From: Legionella tucsonensis
GTDB lineage: Bacteria > Pseudomonadota > Gammaproteobacteria > Legionellales > Legionellaceae
Assembly (NCBI RefSeq): GCF_001468035.1
Contig: NZ_LNZA01000001.1
Location: forward strand, 2,501,838 to 2,565,837
Length of the DNA: 64,000 nt
Direction of reading: 5' to 3'
The position numbers were made by a program, and so were the translations under genes. Position 1 is the stretch's first letter. Each line of letters opens with the position of its first letter. Below, piece by piece: positions 47,688 to 57,815 of this stretch. The notes under the pieces were generated by a model. The model searched no databases, had not been told where the DNA came from, and saw only the letters and a list, made by a program, of their open reading frames with translations.

Positions 47688-48704
47688 TTTAATACAGCTT
47701 AACTTTTTCTCTAAGGCACCAAGTTTCACTATATAATCATCCAATCGTCGAAATCGCGCTACATTACGACGCCAACGGCGATGTTCATGTACTAAAGTCC
47801 CAGATGAATAAATTCCTGATTTGGCAAGAGATTTACTTACTGTGGACATTCCAGTAATCACGACATCATCTGCCAAATGCACATGTGCTGCAATACAGCT
47901 AGCACCACCAATAATACAATCCGCACCAATTTGCGCATATGCACCTAAAGCTGCACATCCTGCAATAATTGTATTTCTACCAACCAATACGTCATGTGCA
48001 ATCTGGACCAAATTATCAATACAAACCCCTTCTCCCAAATAGGTATCGCTAAAAGAACCTCTATCAATCACCGTATTAGAACCTACTTGTACTTGATTTT
48101 CGATAATAACAGCACCAACACTATAACCTTGTTGCCAGTGTCCATGCTCTTTTAAATAATTGAAAGGGGAAGCGCCAATAATACAGCCTGAGTTGATCAC
48201 TACATAAGCGCCCAACTGACACCCAGAATGGATCACCACTTTATGTCCAATCTGACTGTTTTGACCAATTTTTACTGAAGATTCAATAACAGTATTTGCA
48301 CCTATTGTAACTCCATCAGCAATTTGCGTATTTGCACCAATCACACTGTAAGCACCTATTGATACAGCCTGACCTAATTGAGCAGATTGATGAATTATAG
48401 CCGTAGGATCAATGCCCCATCTTGGAGACGCAGGCACTGATAAAAGCTGAGCAGCCTGCATCATTGCTTGTAAAGGATTAGATACAACAATACAGTTTCC
48501 CTGATATAAATGGTGATCTTTTGCTTTGAGTATCACTGCACCCGCTGATGTCGTATCCAAGAACTGACGTAATACAGAATTATCATAATAAGCTACATCT
48601 AGTGACGTAGCTCGGGCCAAAGAAGCAAAACAAAAAATGGCGTGATTGGCATTTCCATGCCACACGCCACCTAAATGTTCTGCTAGTTCTGCTAAAGTTA
48701 GCAA
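47685..48704 (-). CDS. lpxD: UDP-3-O-(3-hydroxyacyl)glucosamine N-acyltransferase
   Basis: Third step of lipid A synthesis. 339 residues: N-terminal uridine-binding domain (MLTLAELAEHLGG), hexapeptide beta-helix (about 100-300), and a C-terminal helix. The start is TTG, 16 bp after the skp stop; the match to LpxD begins right there. The catalytic histidine lies in LVQIAHDVLVG. The stop codon TAG belongs to the inserted repeat, so the last residues (LSCIK) may differ from the ancestral end. Confidence 0.95.
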   Translation of the reverse strand: MLTLAELAEHLGGVWHGNANHAIFCFASLARATSLDVAYYDNSVLRQFLDTTSAGAVILKAKDHHLYQGNCIVVSNPLQAMMQAAQLLSVPASPRWGIDPTAIIHQSAQLGQAVSIGAYSVIGANTQIADGVTIGANTVIESSVKIGQNSQIGHKVVIHSGCQLGAYVVINSGCIIGASPFNYLKEHGHWQQGYSVGAVIIENQVQVGSNTVIDRGSFSDTYLGEGVCIDNLVQIAHDVLVGRNTIIAGCAALGAYAQIGADCIIGGASCIAAHVHLADDVVITGMSTVSKSLAKSGIYSSGTLVHEHRRWRRNVARFRRLDDYIVKLGALEKKLSCIK

Positions 48705-48719
48705 CGCTACATCGCCGAA

Positions 48720-49220
48720 TTAATTAATTGCTTTTACAACTTTATCAGTAACATCGAGCGTTGTTGCACTGAAAGGAGCTGCATCTTTTTGTACAATTAG
48801 GTCGTACTTGTCATCTTTAGCTACTTTTGCAATTGCTGCACGAACTTTAGCATACAAGGCTTCCATTGCTTCGTTATTTGCGGTGCTTAATTCTTGTTGA
48901 TATTGCTGTCCATCACGTTCAAATTGTTGTTGTGCGCTAACAATTTTCTTCTCCATCTCTTTCTTTTGAGAAGCACTAAGAATCGCACTATCACGTTTGA
49001 ACTTTTCCATATCCGCTTTAATGCCAGCTTCAACCGCAACAAGTTTATCACGACGCGGCTTAAATTCTTTCTCCAACTTTTTTTGGATTTCTTTTATTTG
49101 ACTGGAAGTCTGCATGATCTTTTGTAGATCAACCACACCAATTTTTGCTACATCAGCAAACGCGCCTGCGCCGAACATGCTGAAAACAAAGGCCACTAGG
49201 ACCAGACCTAACCGCTTCAT
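48720..49220 (-). CDS. skp: OmpH/Skp family periplasmic chaperone
   Basis: Holds unfolded outer-membrane proteins on their way to BamA. 166 residues with a signal peptide (about 1-22, GAGAFA-D), the strand KIGVVDLQKIMQTSSQIKE and long helical arms rich in Lys, Glu and Gln (about 45-130), then DKYDLIVQKDAAPF. Lies between bamA and lpxD, the usual place. Confidence 0.93.
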   Translation of the reverse strand: MKRLGLVLVAFVFSMFGAGAFADVAKIGVVDLQKIMQTSSQIKEIQKKLEKEFKPRRDKLVAVEAGIKADMEKFKRDSAILSASQKKEMEKKIVSAQQQFERDGQQYQQELSTANNEAMEALYAKVRAAIAKVAKDDKYDLIVQKDAAPFSATTLDVTDKVVKAIN

Positions 49221-49368
49221 AACTAATCTCCTAAATTAAAGAGCATGATGCTAGCACAATTCGAAATAGGTTGCGATATGTACAGCATGATTTTCGATAA
49301 TTTTATAATAAATAAAAAAATTTATCATCCTCCTCCAAATGAAGGAGGAAGAGTTAAAAAATTATAAA

Positions 49369-51681
49369 TTAGAATCCTGAGGATAAAGCAAACTGGAAGA
49401 ATTGCTTTTGGTCAAATTGTTGAGGATTCAACGGCTTAGCCAAGCTAAATGCCAAAGGTCCAAAAGGAGAACGCCATTCAAGTGAAATACCCGCTGAATA
49501 TCTTATAGGACCTTCATACTTTCCAGTCAAAGTAGGTAATGTATTGACAGCAAATACGTTACCTGCATCAACAAAGGCTGTTGTTCGCATATTGTCTCGA
49601 CTTAAAGGATAAGGCAGGATAATTCCGGCGGTTCCACTGAGCAATAAGTTACCTCCCACGGAATTACGGAAATTATCCAATGGTCCTAGAGAGAAACTGT
49701 CATATCCACGTACCTGGCCTGGTTGTGCGATACCTCCTGCATAGTAGTTCTCGAAAAATGGCAATCCCTTACTGTTAAAGGAATTTCCGTAACCTGCAAA
49801 CCCTTGCAAAGAGAAGATCCATCCTCTTGCTATAGGTTGATACATACGTGCTTGATACGACCCTTTATAATAAGACAAAGAGTCCGAGCTAGCAGGTAAA
49901 GCAATTACAGCCGAAAGCTGTTGATTAATCCCTCTTGTAGGATATGGAAATTGATCATAACTGTTTCGATTCCATCCTGTAGATAATCTAATTTGCTGGA
50001 AATGGTTTCCATACATTTGCACAAAATTCTTAATTACTATTACATTTCCAACGCTTTTGATATCTATATCTTGATAACCATAACCCAATTGCCATCGGCT
50101 CGTTTCACCCAGTGGTATACTATAATTCACATCAGCACCAAAGCGGTTGGAGCTGTATGTACTTACATTAAGATTTCTGGGGTTGACACGAGCATAATAA
50201 AAATTTAGACCTCGTCCTATACCTGTTTCAGTATAAAAAGGGTTGTAGTAGTTTATAGTATAGTCTTGTCCCCATTGACTCGCAGTAAATGCGGCCCCCA
50301 TCGAACGTCCAGTACCCATAAAGTTATGCTGGTTTACTGAAGCATTCAATTGATAACCGTTAGTACCATAGCCAATGGAAGCACTCGCTTCCGCTGAAGG
50401 TGCTTCTTGTACTTGCACGTCTAAATCAACCTGATTATTTGCTTCTAGTACTGGATTCGTTTTAACATCCACATTTTTCAAATAGCCTAATAAGCGCAAT
50501 TGTCTTTCAGATTCTTTAATGTTATGCAGAGATAAAAGCCCGCCTTCATCCTGACGAATTACACTTCTCAGTACATAATCACTTGTTTTGGTATTGCCAT
50601 GGAATTTAATACGACGAACATATACATGCCGGCCTGGCTGTACAATAAAAGTAATCAATACGGTTTTGTTTTCTTCATCAATTTGAGGGTCTGCATTAAT
50701 AGCTGGGAAACCATAGCCTACATCTCCTAAGGCCAAACCAATAGCAGAAATTGTATCAGTTACCTTTTTACGAGAAAAAACCGCACCTTTTTTGACTTGT
50801 ACTAATGAATTAATTTTTTCCGGTGATAATATCGGCTTTCCTACTATCTTGTAGCCTGAAAAGTGATATTGAGGTCCTTCTTCAATATGAACATTAATGT
50901 AAACGTCTTTTCTGTCTGGGGACAGCAATACCTGCGACGATACGATCTTAAACTTTAAGTAACCTCTGTCCATGTAAAAAGAGCGTAATGCTTCTAAAGA
51001 TGCATCCATACCCGACTTGGAGTATTGATCTTTTTTGGTAAAGTAGGTAAAAATGCTGGATCTTGATAAAGCAAATTCTGGTAATAATTCATTGGTAGAA
51101 AAATCGTGATTACCTATTATTTTGATTTGTTTAATTCGTGAAACACGTCCCTCAGAAATTGTAACGGTAATGCCCACTCTATTGTCGGTTAAAGGAGAAA
51201 CTCGAGTTTCTATACGTGCATTATATTTGCCTCGGGCATTATAGGCTTGCTTTAATTCTTTTTCCAAACGTTCCAAAGTAGATGTTTGAAAAACACGGCC
51301 TTTGACCAAGCCCATTTCTTTAAGGAAATCTTTCATCTTGTCACTAGGAATTTCCTTATTTCCTACCACAGTAATTGAGCCTATTGTTGCTCTTTCAACT
51401 ACATTGACAATTAAAACATTGCCCTGACGTTCTAATGAGACAGATTGAAAAAAACCAGTATCGTAAAGGGTTCGAATAATCTCAGCAGTTGATTCTGGAC
51501 CTATCTCTTCTCCCACTTGAACAGGAATATAGTTAAGTACTGTTCCCGTAGAGACACGTTGCAAACCGCTAACTTTAATGCTGCGAACGACAAAAGTATC
51601 TGCTGCGATTGTTTGTGAAGACCAGGCTATGAGCGAGGAACAACAAACACCTAATATTAACTTACTGCTGATTTTTTTCAT
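49369..51681 (-). CDS. bamA: Outer-membrane protein assembly factor BamA
   Basis: Core of the BAM machine that folds barrels into the outer membrane. From ATG 51681 (MKKISSKLILG) it has 770 residues: signal peptide (about 1-26, QTIAA-D), five POTRA domains (about 27-345; FVVRSIKVSGLQRV starts the first) and a 16-strand barrel with the conserved VRGYDSFSLGP loop 6 and a final strand ending in FQFALSSGF with the terminal Phe. Same strand as rseP upstream and skp downstream. Confidence 0.96.
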   Translation of the reverse strand: MKKISSKLILGVCCSSLIAWSSQTIAADTFVVRSIKVSGLQRVSTGTVLNYIPVQVGEEIGPESTAEIIRTLYDTGFFQSVSLERQGNVLIVNVVERATIGSITVVGNKEIPSDKMKDFLKEMGLVKGRVFQTSTLERLEKELKQAYNARGKYNARIETRVSPLTDNRVGITVTISEGRVSRIKQIKIIGNHDFSTNELLPEFALSRSSIFTYFTKKDQYSKSGMDASLEALRSFYMDRGYLKFKIVSSQVLLSPDRKDVYINVHIEEGPQYHFSGYKIVGKPILSPEKINSLVQVKKGAVFSRKKVTDTISAIGLALGDVGYGFPAINADPQIDEENKTVLITFIVQPGRHVYVRRIKFHGNTKTSDYVLRSVIRQDEGGLLSLHNIKESERQLRLLGYLKNVDVKTNPVLEANNQVDLDVQVQEAPSAEASASIGYGTNGYQLNASVNQHNFMGTGRSMGAAFTASQWGQDYTINYYNPFYTETGIGRGLNFYYARVNPRNLNVSTYSSNRFGADVNYSIPLGETSRWQLGYGYQDIDIKSVGNVIVIKNFVQMYGNHFQQIRLSTGWNRNSYDQFPYPTRGINQQLSAVIALPASSDSLSYYKGSYQARMYQPIARGWIFSLQGFAGYGNSFNSKGLPFFENYYAGGIAQPGQVRGYDSFSLGPLDNFRNSVGGNLLLSGTAGIILPYPLSRDNMRTTAFVDAGNVFAVNTLPTLTGKYEGPIRYSAGISLEWRSPFGPLAFSLAKPLNPQQFDQKQFFQFALSSGF

Positions 51682-51836
51682 TATTATTTTACGCCCAGTA
51701 CTACGTGTACTTTTAATAATCAAACTCTGTACACCTAAAATTGAAACACTTTTTATAGGAAGTAGAAACTACTGTCAAGTTTTTGTTCCCTGACTTTGCC
51801 AATACTATGCGATTGTGACCCAATTAATATCTCTGA

Positions 51837-53189
51837 CTATCCTGCCAGTCTCGATAAATCATTAGTCAATGCGATAAACATAAGAGCGGCTAGTAGCAAT
51901 AAACCTAAATAAGCCCCTGCCGATTTTAAATTATCAGATACAGGCTTACGTCGAATTGCTTCCAATAAATAATACAGTAAATGTCCACCATCCAGCATAG
52001 GTATAGGCAACAAATTTAATGCCCCTAAGCTAATACTCACCAGAGCAAGAAAAAATAAATAGGTAGTTAACCCACTGCGCGCAGAGTCACCGGCTCCCTG
52101 AGCAATACCCACTGGGCCACTAATGCTATTTAATTCCAATTTTCCAGTAACCAACCTACCTATTAAAGTAAATGTGGTAGCGGTCAATTGTACCGTTTGT
52201 TTTAATGCAGTACCTACGGCAGGTAAAGGGCCCTGTCTTTCCAAACGTAACCAATGTGCTGGCCAATCGACCTTTTGTGACCGTACTCCTAAAAACCCTT
52301 CCACTTTCCCTTTATTTTCCTGGCTGCCAGTTTGAACTACAACTTTTTGTATACTGCCTTTTCTATTAATAGATAAGGTCAATTGTTTCGCTGGACGTTC
52401 CTGCACATAACTAACTAAAAACAGCCAGTCATTAAATGGTTTTCCATCAACACTTAATATCTTATCGCCATTTTCTAATCCTGCTTTTGCTGCTGGGGAG
52501 TTTGGTACAACTTCACCAACTATAGGAGGAATTGAAGGAATAAAAGGCTCGATCCCTAAACTTTGAAGAGGATCTGGCTTTTTACTATCCAATTTCCAAT
52601 CAGCCAAAGGCAAAGAAACATGACGTAGATGTCCATCAACCATGGATTTCAGTGTTAATTGGATCGTTTCCTGAGAGCCTATAAGAGGCATGATCGCGTA
52701 CTGAAAATCGCGCCAGCTGTTGATCTTAGTATCATTTAACGCAACGATTTCTTCTTTAGTTTTTATTCCAGCATGAGCCGCAATACTGTTAGGTTTCACC
52801 GCTTCGATCATAGGCGCTAAAGACTGCATACCTATAACCAATACCCACCATAAAGCGATAAAAGCGAAAAGAAAATTAAAAAAAGGACCTGCAAGAACAA
52901 TCGCAGTTCTTTTCCAAAGAGATTGATTATTAAAAGCTAAATGACGTTCGTTTTCGGCAACATTTCCTTCTGATTCATCAAGCATTTTGACATAGCCGCC
53001 AAGAGGAAACAGAGACCAAGCATACTCTGTTCCTTTTTTATCATGCCAATGTGCCAAAATAGGGCCAAAACCAAACGAAAAACGGAGTACTTTAACACCG
53101 CACCAACGCGCCACCTGAAAATGACCATACTCATGGACGGTAACCAACAAGACTAAGGCCAAAAGAAAATACAGCAATGTTGAAAGCAT
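51837..53189 (-). CDS. rseP: Site-2 zinc metalloprotease RseP
   Basis: Intramembrane protease that in E. coli releases sigma-E by cutting RseA. 450 residues; zinc site HEYGH at 19-23 in the first membrane segment, two PDZ domains (about 120-300; PNSPAAKAGLENGDKILSVDG), and the third zinc ligand in LLPIPMLDGGHLLYY near residue 400. Between cdsA and bamA; dxr, often found before rseP, is not here. Confidence 0.95.
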   Translation of the reverse strand: MLSTLLYFLLALVLLVTVHEYGHFQVARWCGVKVLRFSFGFGPILAHWHDKKGTEYAWSLFPLGGYVKMLDESEGNVAENERHLAFNNQSLWKRTAIVLAGPFFNFLFAFIALWWVLVIGMQSLAPMIEAVKPNSIAAHAGIKTKEEIVALNDTKINSWRDFQYAIMPLIGSQETIQLTLKSMVDGHLRHVSLPLADWKLDSKKPDPLQSLGIEPFIPSIPPIVGEVVPNSPAAKAGLENGDKILSVDGKPFNDWLFLVSYVQERPAKQLTLSINRKGSIQKVVVQTGSQENKGKVEGFLGVRSQKVDWPAHWLRLERQGPLPAVGTALKQTVQLTATTFTLIGRLVTGKLELNSISGPVGIAQGAGDSARSGLTTYLFFLALVSISLGALNLLPIPMLDGGHLLYYLLEAIRRKPVSDNLKSAGAYLGLLLLAALMFIALTNDLSRLAG

Positions 53190-53266
53190 AGTGCAATCCC
53201 AAATGAAGTATACTCGAGAATTACTCTCCTAAAATTCTCAAAGATTTAAGTAAAAGTTCTTTCCTG

Positions 53267-54064
53267 CTACTTCACCCTCACAAATAAAGTGAGTCCGAAA
53301 TAAAATAAAGGTAAAGCTGCAATTAAACTGTCCAAACGGTCTAAAATACCCCCATGACCAGGAATAATAGCGCCTGTATCTTTTAAATGACAACGACGCT
53401 TCAATATGCTGATGAATAAATCACCAAAGATCGCAATAATTATAGTACATATGGCTAAAGCGAACCAATGAACTGCGACATCTGGGTTAAAATAACTATA
53501 ACCAATCCAAGCAATAAGCATGGACAAAATAACCCCACCAGCAACCCCCTCCCAAGACTTTCCAGGGCTAACTTGTGGAATTAATTTATGTTTTCCTAGA
53601 AGCTTTCCACTAATATAAGCCCCTGTGTCTGAAACCCAAATTAAAAACAATAAATAAACAAGTAAGGTTTTACCATGAGGTAAATAATATAAGTGAATAA
53701 GGCTTTGCACGAATAATGGTAAGAGCACCAGACATACAGCCGCTACAATGACAGGATAACCCCAATACTTCTGAGAGCTGGGAAAATAAAGAATAGCAAG
53801 AATATTTATAGCCCAAATAATTAATCCAGCATATAACCAATATGAAAAAAGATAATTACATGCCCACAAACAAAAAAACATCAACATAAAAAATCCTGCT
53901 TGAAAAACCCTATTTTTCAAAGGAACTAATTGAAGACACTCCTTGCTTGCAGCAAAAAAAACCAGTAAAACAATTCCTGCCAAAAGCCACTGATTACCAT
54001 AGAAAATAAGCCATAAAACTAAGGGAACTAAAATCAGTGTTGTAATTAAGCGTTGCAAGAACAT
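53267..54064 (-). CDS. cdsA: Phosphatidate cytidylyltransferase
   Basis: Makes CDP-diacylglycerol, the precursor of all phospholipids. 265 residues, about eight membrane segments, and the signature near the C-terminus KRRCHLKDTGAIIPGHGGILDRLDS, shown here in part as DTGAIIPGHGGILDRLDS. AAGG lies 7 nt before the ATG. 28 bp after uppS. Confidence 0.95.
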   Translation of the reverse strand: MFLQRLITTLILVPLVLWLIFYGNQWLLAGIVLLVFFAASKECLQLVPLKNRVFQAGFFMLMFFCLWACNYLFSYWLYAGLIIWAINILAILYFPSSQKYWGYPVIVAAVCLVLLPLFVQSLIHLYYLPHGKTLLVYLLFLIWVSDTGAYISGKLLGKHKLIPQVSPGKSWEGVAGGVILSMLIAWIGYSYFNPDVAVHWFALAICTIIIAIFGDLFISILKRRCHLKDTGAIIPGHGGILDRLDSLIAALPLFYFGLTLFVRVK

Positions 54065-54092
54065 AATTTTGCCTTCTTAGTGTTAAAATTAA

Positions 54093-54800
54093 TTAGGAAA
54101 TCTGCCCAAATCTTCTTTTTCTTTTATTAAATGAAACTAAAGCCAACTCAAGTTCATGTTCACCGAAATCCGGCCAATGAACTTCGCTAAAGTATAGTTC
54201 TGTATAGGCAAGCTGCCAGAGGAAAAAATTACTAATTCGCAACTCACCGCTGGTACGAATAAATAAATCAGGATCGGGCAATCCTTCTGTATCTAAATAA
54301 CGAGCAAAATTGGCTTCGTTTATCTCTTCTACAGAGAATTCACCATTCAATACGGCTCGGGCTATTTTTTTTGTTGCATTCACCAGATCCCACTTACCAC
54401 CATAATTTACAACCACATTCAAAATTAATTGCTTATTATTTACTGTCAAAAGCTCAGCTTCTCGCATTTGCTGTTGTAACACAGGCGAGAGCTCACTGCG
54501 GTCACCAGTAAATCGCATGCGGATTCCATGCTGATTCAATTCAAAAATTTCCTTTCGCAAGGACTCCAGGAATAATTCCATTAAAAAATTAACTTCCTCC
54601 GCAGGTCTGCACCAGTTTTCAGAGCTAAAAGCAAATAAACTAAGACAAGGAATTCCTTTAGTCATGCAGCAGCGAATCATTTTTTTTACTGATTCAACGC
54701 CCGCTTTATGACCTTCAATACGCGGTAACTCTCTACTTTCAGCCCAACGACCGTTTCCATCCATAATAATGGCAACATGCTGAGGAATTTTTTGTTCCAA
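54093..54800 (-). CDS. uppS: Undecaprenyl diphosphate synthase
   Basis: Makes the C55 lipid carrier for wall and LPS synthesis. Motifs: [16 protein letters not shown] with the catalytic Asp, [33 protein letters not shown] and the [15 protein letters not shown] end. The start is unclear: the open frame reaches a GTG at 54869 whose ribosome site is too close, while TTG at 54800 (MEQKIPQH) has GGGAAGAG about 5 nt upstream and gives 235 residues. First gene of the uppS-cdsA-rseP-bamA-skp-lpxD-fabZ-lpxA row; divergent from gpmI. Confidence 0.93.
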   Translation of the reverse strand: MEQKIPQHVAIIMDGNGRWAESRELPRIEGHKAGVESVKKMIRCCMTKGIPCLSLFAFSSENWCRPAEEVNFLMELFLESLRKEIFELNQHGIRMRFTGDRSELSPVLQQQMREAELLTVNNKQLILNVVVNYGGKWDLVNATKKIARAVLNGEFSVEEINEANFARYLDTEGLPDPDLFIRTSGELRISNFFLWQLAYTELYFSEVHWPDFGEHELELALVSFNKRKRRFGQIS

Positions 54801-55053
54801 AACTACTCTTCCCAATCTAATAAATGGTGCATAGTCTAACCTTTTTAATACAAAAATGTCACTATTCACCCTTGTAAGTTAACCATATGATGCACTATTT
54901 AGAAAAAACACTATATCGTGATCTACTAAATTGAGTAGGAAACATATCTTAAGTTTTATAGCTCGATGAACGATGCGGAATACATTTACGAAATACTTGC
55001 CAAGTAATGTATAATCTTCCTACCAAATTTGACTGTATTCCACGGAGAGTTGC

Positions 55054-56595
55054 ATGCAAAAAAAAGCGACCTTGTTGCTCATGATCTTAGACGGCTGGGG
55101 TTATAACAAAAATAATAAACATAATGCTATTGCCCAAGCCAATACACCTCAATGGGATGAATGGTGGAAAAACTGTCCTCATATTCTTTTACAAGCATCT
55201 GGGTTTTCAGTCGGTTTACCTGATGCGCAAATGGGTAATTCAGAAGTAGGACATATGCATATTGGTGCAGGCAGAGTAATACAACAAGATTACACGCGCA
55301 TTAACGAAAGCATAAAGAATGGCGAATTTGCCAATAACCCGGTTTTCCATGATGTAATCTCCACATTGCAGAAAACTGAAAAATCGTTGCATATCATGGG
55401 ATTATTTTCCCCAGGAGGAGTTCACAGTCACGAGCATCATTTATTTGCCCTTCTCAACTTATGTGCCCAACAAAAATTTACTTCTGTATATTTGCATCTA
55501 TTTTTAGATGGGCGAGATACTCCCCCGCAAAGTGTGTTAAATAGCTTAGAGCGCCTCAATGCAGAGTTAAAAACACATCCAGTAGCCCGAGTCTGCTCAA
55601 TTAGCGGGCGTTATTATGCCATGGACAGAGACAATCGCTGGGAAAGAATAGAGCCAGTCTATACTTTATTAACTCAAGGCAACAGTGAGCATCATTTTGT
55701 AGATGCAGAAACAGCTATAAAGTCTTTTTATCAACAAAACCGGTCTGATGAATTCATACCTCCTACTCTTATAGGCGAAAAGAAAGCAATTGAAGATGGA
55801 GATGCTGCTTTCTTCTTTAATTTTCGAGCAGACCGAGCCCGGCAATTAACTACTGCTTTTATAGATCCAACATTTAAAAAATTTAACCGTGCTACACAAC
55901 CTCAATTATCCTATTTTGTCAGTATGACTCAATACGATAAAAACTTGCCCACGACCCAAGTCTTCCCTCCTATTCCTTTAAATAATACTTTAGGCGAAGT
56001 TCTTGCAGCCCATAACCTAAGTCAATTACGCATTGCAGAAACAGAGAAATATGCCCATGTAACTTTTTTCTTCAATGGTGGAAATGAAAATGTTTTTCCA
56101 CATGAAGAAAGAATCTTAATTGCATCCCCCAACGTTGCTACATATGATTTACAGCCTGAAATGAGTGCGCCCCAATTAACAGAGTGCTTGATCGAAGCAA
56201 TTAACAGCAATGCTTATGACGTGATTATTTGTAATTATGCCAATGCCGACATGGTAGGACACAGTGGAGATTTTAAGGCTACAATTCGCGCAATAGAATG
56301 TCTTGATCAATGCATGAGTAAAGTCTGGAATGCACTGGAAAGACAAGGTGGGAAATTACTCATCACTGCTGATCATGGCAACGCGGAAGAAATGTTTGAC
56401 GAAACAACACTTCAAGCACATACTGCTCATACTAGTGAACCTGTGCCCTTAGTATATGTCGGAGGTCATTGGCATTTTTCCCGAAGTAAAGGAAGCTTAA
56501 TTGATATCGCGCCAACGATACTTGCTTTACTGGAAATTACTCCTCCAGCGGAAATGACAGGTCATCAATTGTTAGAAAAAAATACTCATGAATAA
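55054..56595 (+). CDS. gpmI: Phosphoglycerate mutase, 2,3-BPG-independent
   Basis: Interconverts 3- and 2-phosphoglycerate. 513 residues, metal-dependent alkaline-phosphatase fold. Asp13 in LMILDGWG and catalytic Ser63 in MGNSEVGHMHIGAGR; DGRDTPP, RYYAMDRDNRWER and C-terminal NYANADMVGHSG and TADHGNAEEM complete the metal sites. GGAGAG before the ATG. Overlaps the EnvC-like gene by 8 bp, the same order as gpmI-envC in E. coli. Confidence 0.97.
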   Translation: MQKKATLLLMILDGWGYNKNNKHNAIAQANTPQWDEWWKNCPHILLQASGFSVGLPDAQMGNSEVGHMHIGAGRVIQQDYTRINESIKNGEFANNPVFHDVISTLQKTEKSLHIMGLFSPGGVHSHEHHLFALLNLCAQQKFTSVYLHLFLDGRDTPPQSVLNSLERLNAELKTHPVARVCSISGRYYAMDRDNRWERIEPVYTLLTQGNSEHHFVDAETAIKSFYQQNRSDEFIPPTLIGEKKAIEDGDAAFFFNFRADRARQLTTAFIDPTFKKFNRATQPQLSYFVSMTQYDKNLPTTQVFPPIPLNNTLGEVLAAHNLSQLRIAETEKYAHVTFFFNGGNENVFPHEERILIASPNVATYDLQPEMSAPQLTECLIEAINSNAYDVIICNYANADMVGHSGDFKATIRAIECLDQCMSKVWNALERQGGKLLITADHGNAEEMFDETTLQAHTAHTSEPVPLVYVGGHWHFSRSKGSLIDIAPTILALLEITPPAEMTGHQLLEKNTHE

Positions 56596-57730
56596 ACGGA
56601 ATTACGCTGTTTCTTTTACTGGGTTGGTCCTTAGTATGCTGTCCTGCTTTGGTGTGTATGCAGAGTCGACTTCCACTGTACTGCAAACACAAAATAAGTT
56701 AAAGCAATTGGATGCTCAAATTAACAGCCTTCAACAAAACTTAAGCTCAGCTCACGATAAACGAGGTGTTTTAAATAAGGAGTTGTCAGAAACCGAAAAG
56801 CAAATTGGCGAAGGAGTTCATAAGCTGCATTCCATCCAGGATGACATTAAGAATAAAGAAAATAGAATTACTGAATTACAAAAGCAAGTAAATCAATTAA
56901 ATCAACAGCTGATTACCCAACAACAATTATTATCCAACCACGTACGCGCTCGTTATCAAATGGGGGAATACCAGCCGCTTAAATTATTACTTAATCAGGA
57001 TGATCCCAATAAAGTGAGTCGAATTCTAACGTACTACCAATATATTGTTAAATCACGTCAACAACTTATTGATAAAATTGATAAAACACGTGTGCATCTT
57101 AGTGAGAGTAAAGAGAAACTCCGTGTGGAGCTTATCGCTAACAAACAACTAAAAGCAGAACTTACCCAGCATCAGCAACAACTACAGCAAAATAAAAATT
57201 ATCATACTGCTTTAATTCAATCACTGAATCATGAAATTCAAGACAAGCAAAACATCTTGCGTGAGGTGCGAAAAAATAAAGAGAACTTAGCACGCTTACT
57301 CAAATCATTAGCGCAACAAAGTAGCACTCCAACAAGCAAACCATTTAACCAAAGGAGTACTCCCTTTAGCCAGATGCGCAAAAAATTGCCGGCTCCGATC
57401 CGTAGTCAGGGCCATTCTCTACGTAAAATGAACCAAGGAGTGACATTTTTTGCCGAGGAAGGAACAGCAGTTACTGCCGTTTATCCAGGGAAAGTAGTAT
57501 TTAGCGATTGGCTTAAAGGATATGGTTTGCTTCTTATTATTGATCACGGACAAGGTTTTATGACTTTATACGCTCATAATCAATCTTTATTTAAAAACAA
57601 AGGACAATATGTACATCAAAATGAACAAATCGCAAGTGTAGGACATACCGGCGGGATTAAACAAAACGGTCTATACTTTGAAATAAGACTAAGGGGAAAA
57701 GCTATTCCGCCACTTAATTGGCTGTCGTAG
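56588..57730 (+). CDS. envC: EnvC-like murein hydrolase activator
   Basis: Periplasmic coiled-coil protein with a LytM domain that has lost enzyme activity. Signal peptide about 1-24; coiled coil about 30-235 (Gln/Leu/Lys heptads); LytM domain from about 280. Where active M23 enzymes have H-x-x-x-D and HxH, this one has NQGVTFFAEEG and LYFEIRL, as in E. coli EnvC, which switches on the amidases AmiA/B at the septum. Coupled to gpmI and followed by ctpA after about 85 bp. Confidence 0.92.
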   Translation: MNKRNYAVSFTGLVLSMLSCFGVYAESTSTVLQTQNKLKQLDAQINSLQQNLSSAHDKRGVLNKELSETEKQIGEGVHKLHSIQDDIKNKENRITELQKQVNQLNQQLITQQQLLSNHVRARYQMGEYQPLKLLLNQDDPNKVSRILTYYQYIVKSRQQLIDKIDKTRVHLSESKEKLRVELIANKQLKAELTQHQQQLQQNKNYHTALIQSLNHEIQDKQNILREVRKNKENLARLLKSLAQQSSTPTSKPFNQRSTPFSQMRKKLPAPIRSQGHSLRKMNQGVTFFAEEGTAVTAVYPGKVVFSDWLKGYGLLLIIDHGQGFMTLYAHNQSLFKNKGQYVHQNEQIASVGHTGGIKQNGLYFEIRLRGKAIPPLNWLS

Positions 57731-57815
57731 GTTAACCCTGGCACCTTAATTGCATTTCAAAAATTATAATAAAGAAGATGGCTTATTTTGTAGCCTTGCA
57801 TCTGAGGAGATCGCT

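Noticed and set aside
53190-53266. A missed dxr gene between cdsA and rseP
   Set aside because: The gap is only 77 bp, and no dxr-like sequence is seen anywhere in the window.
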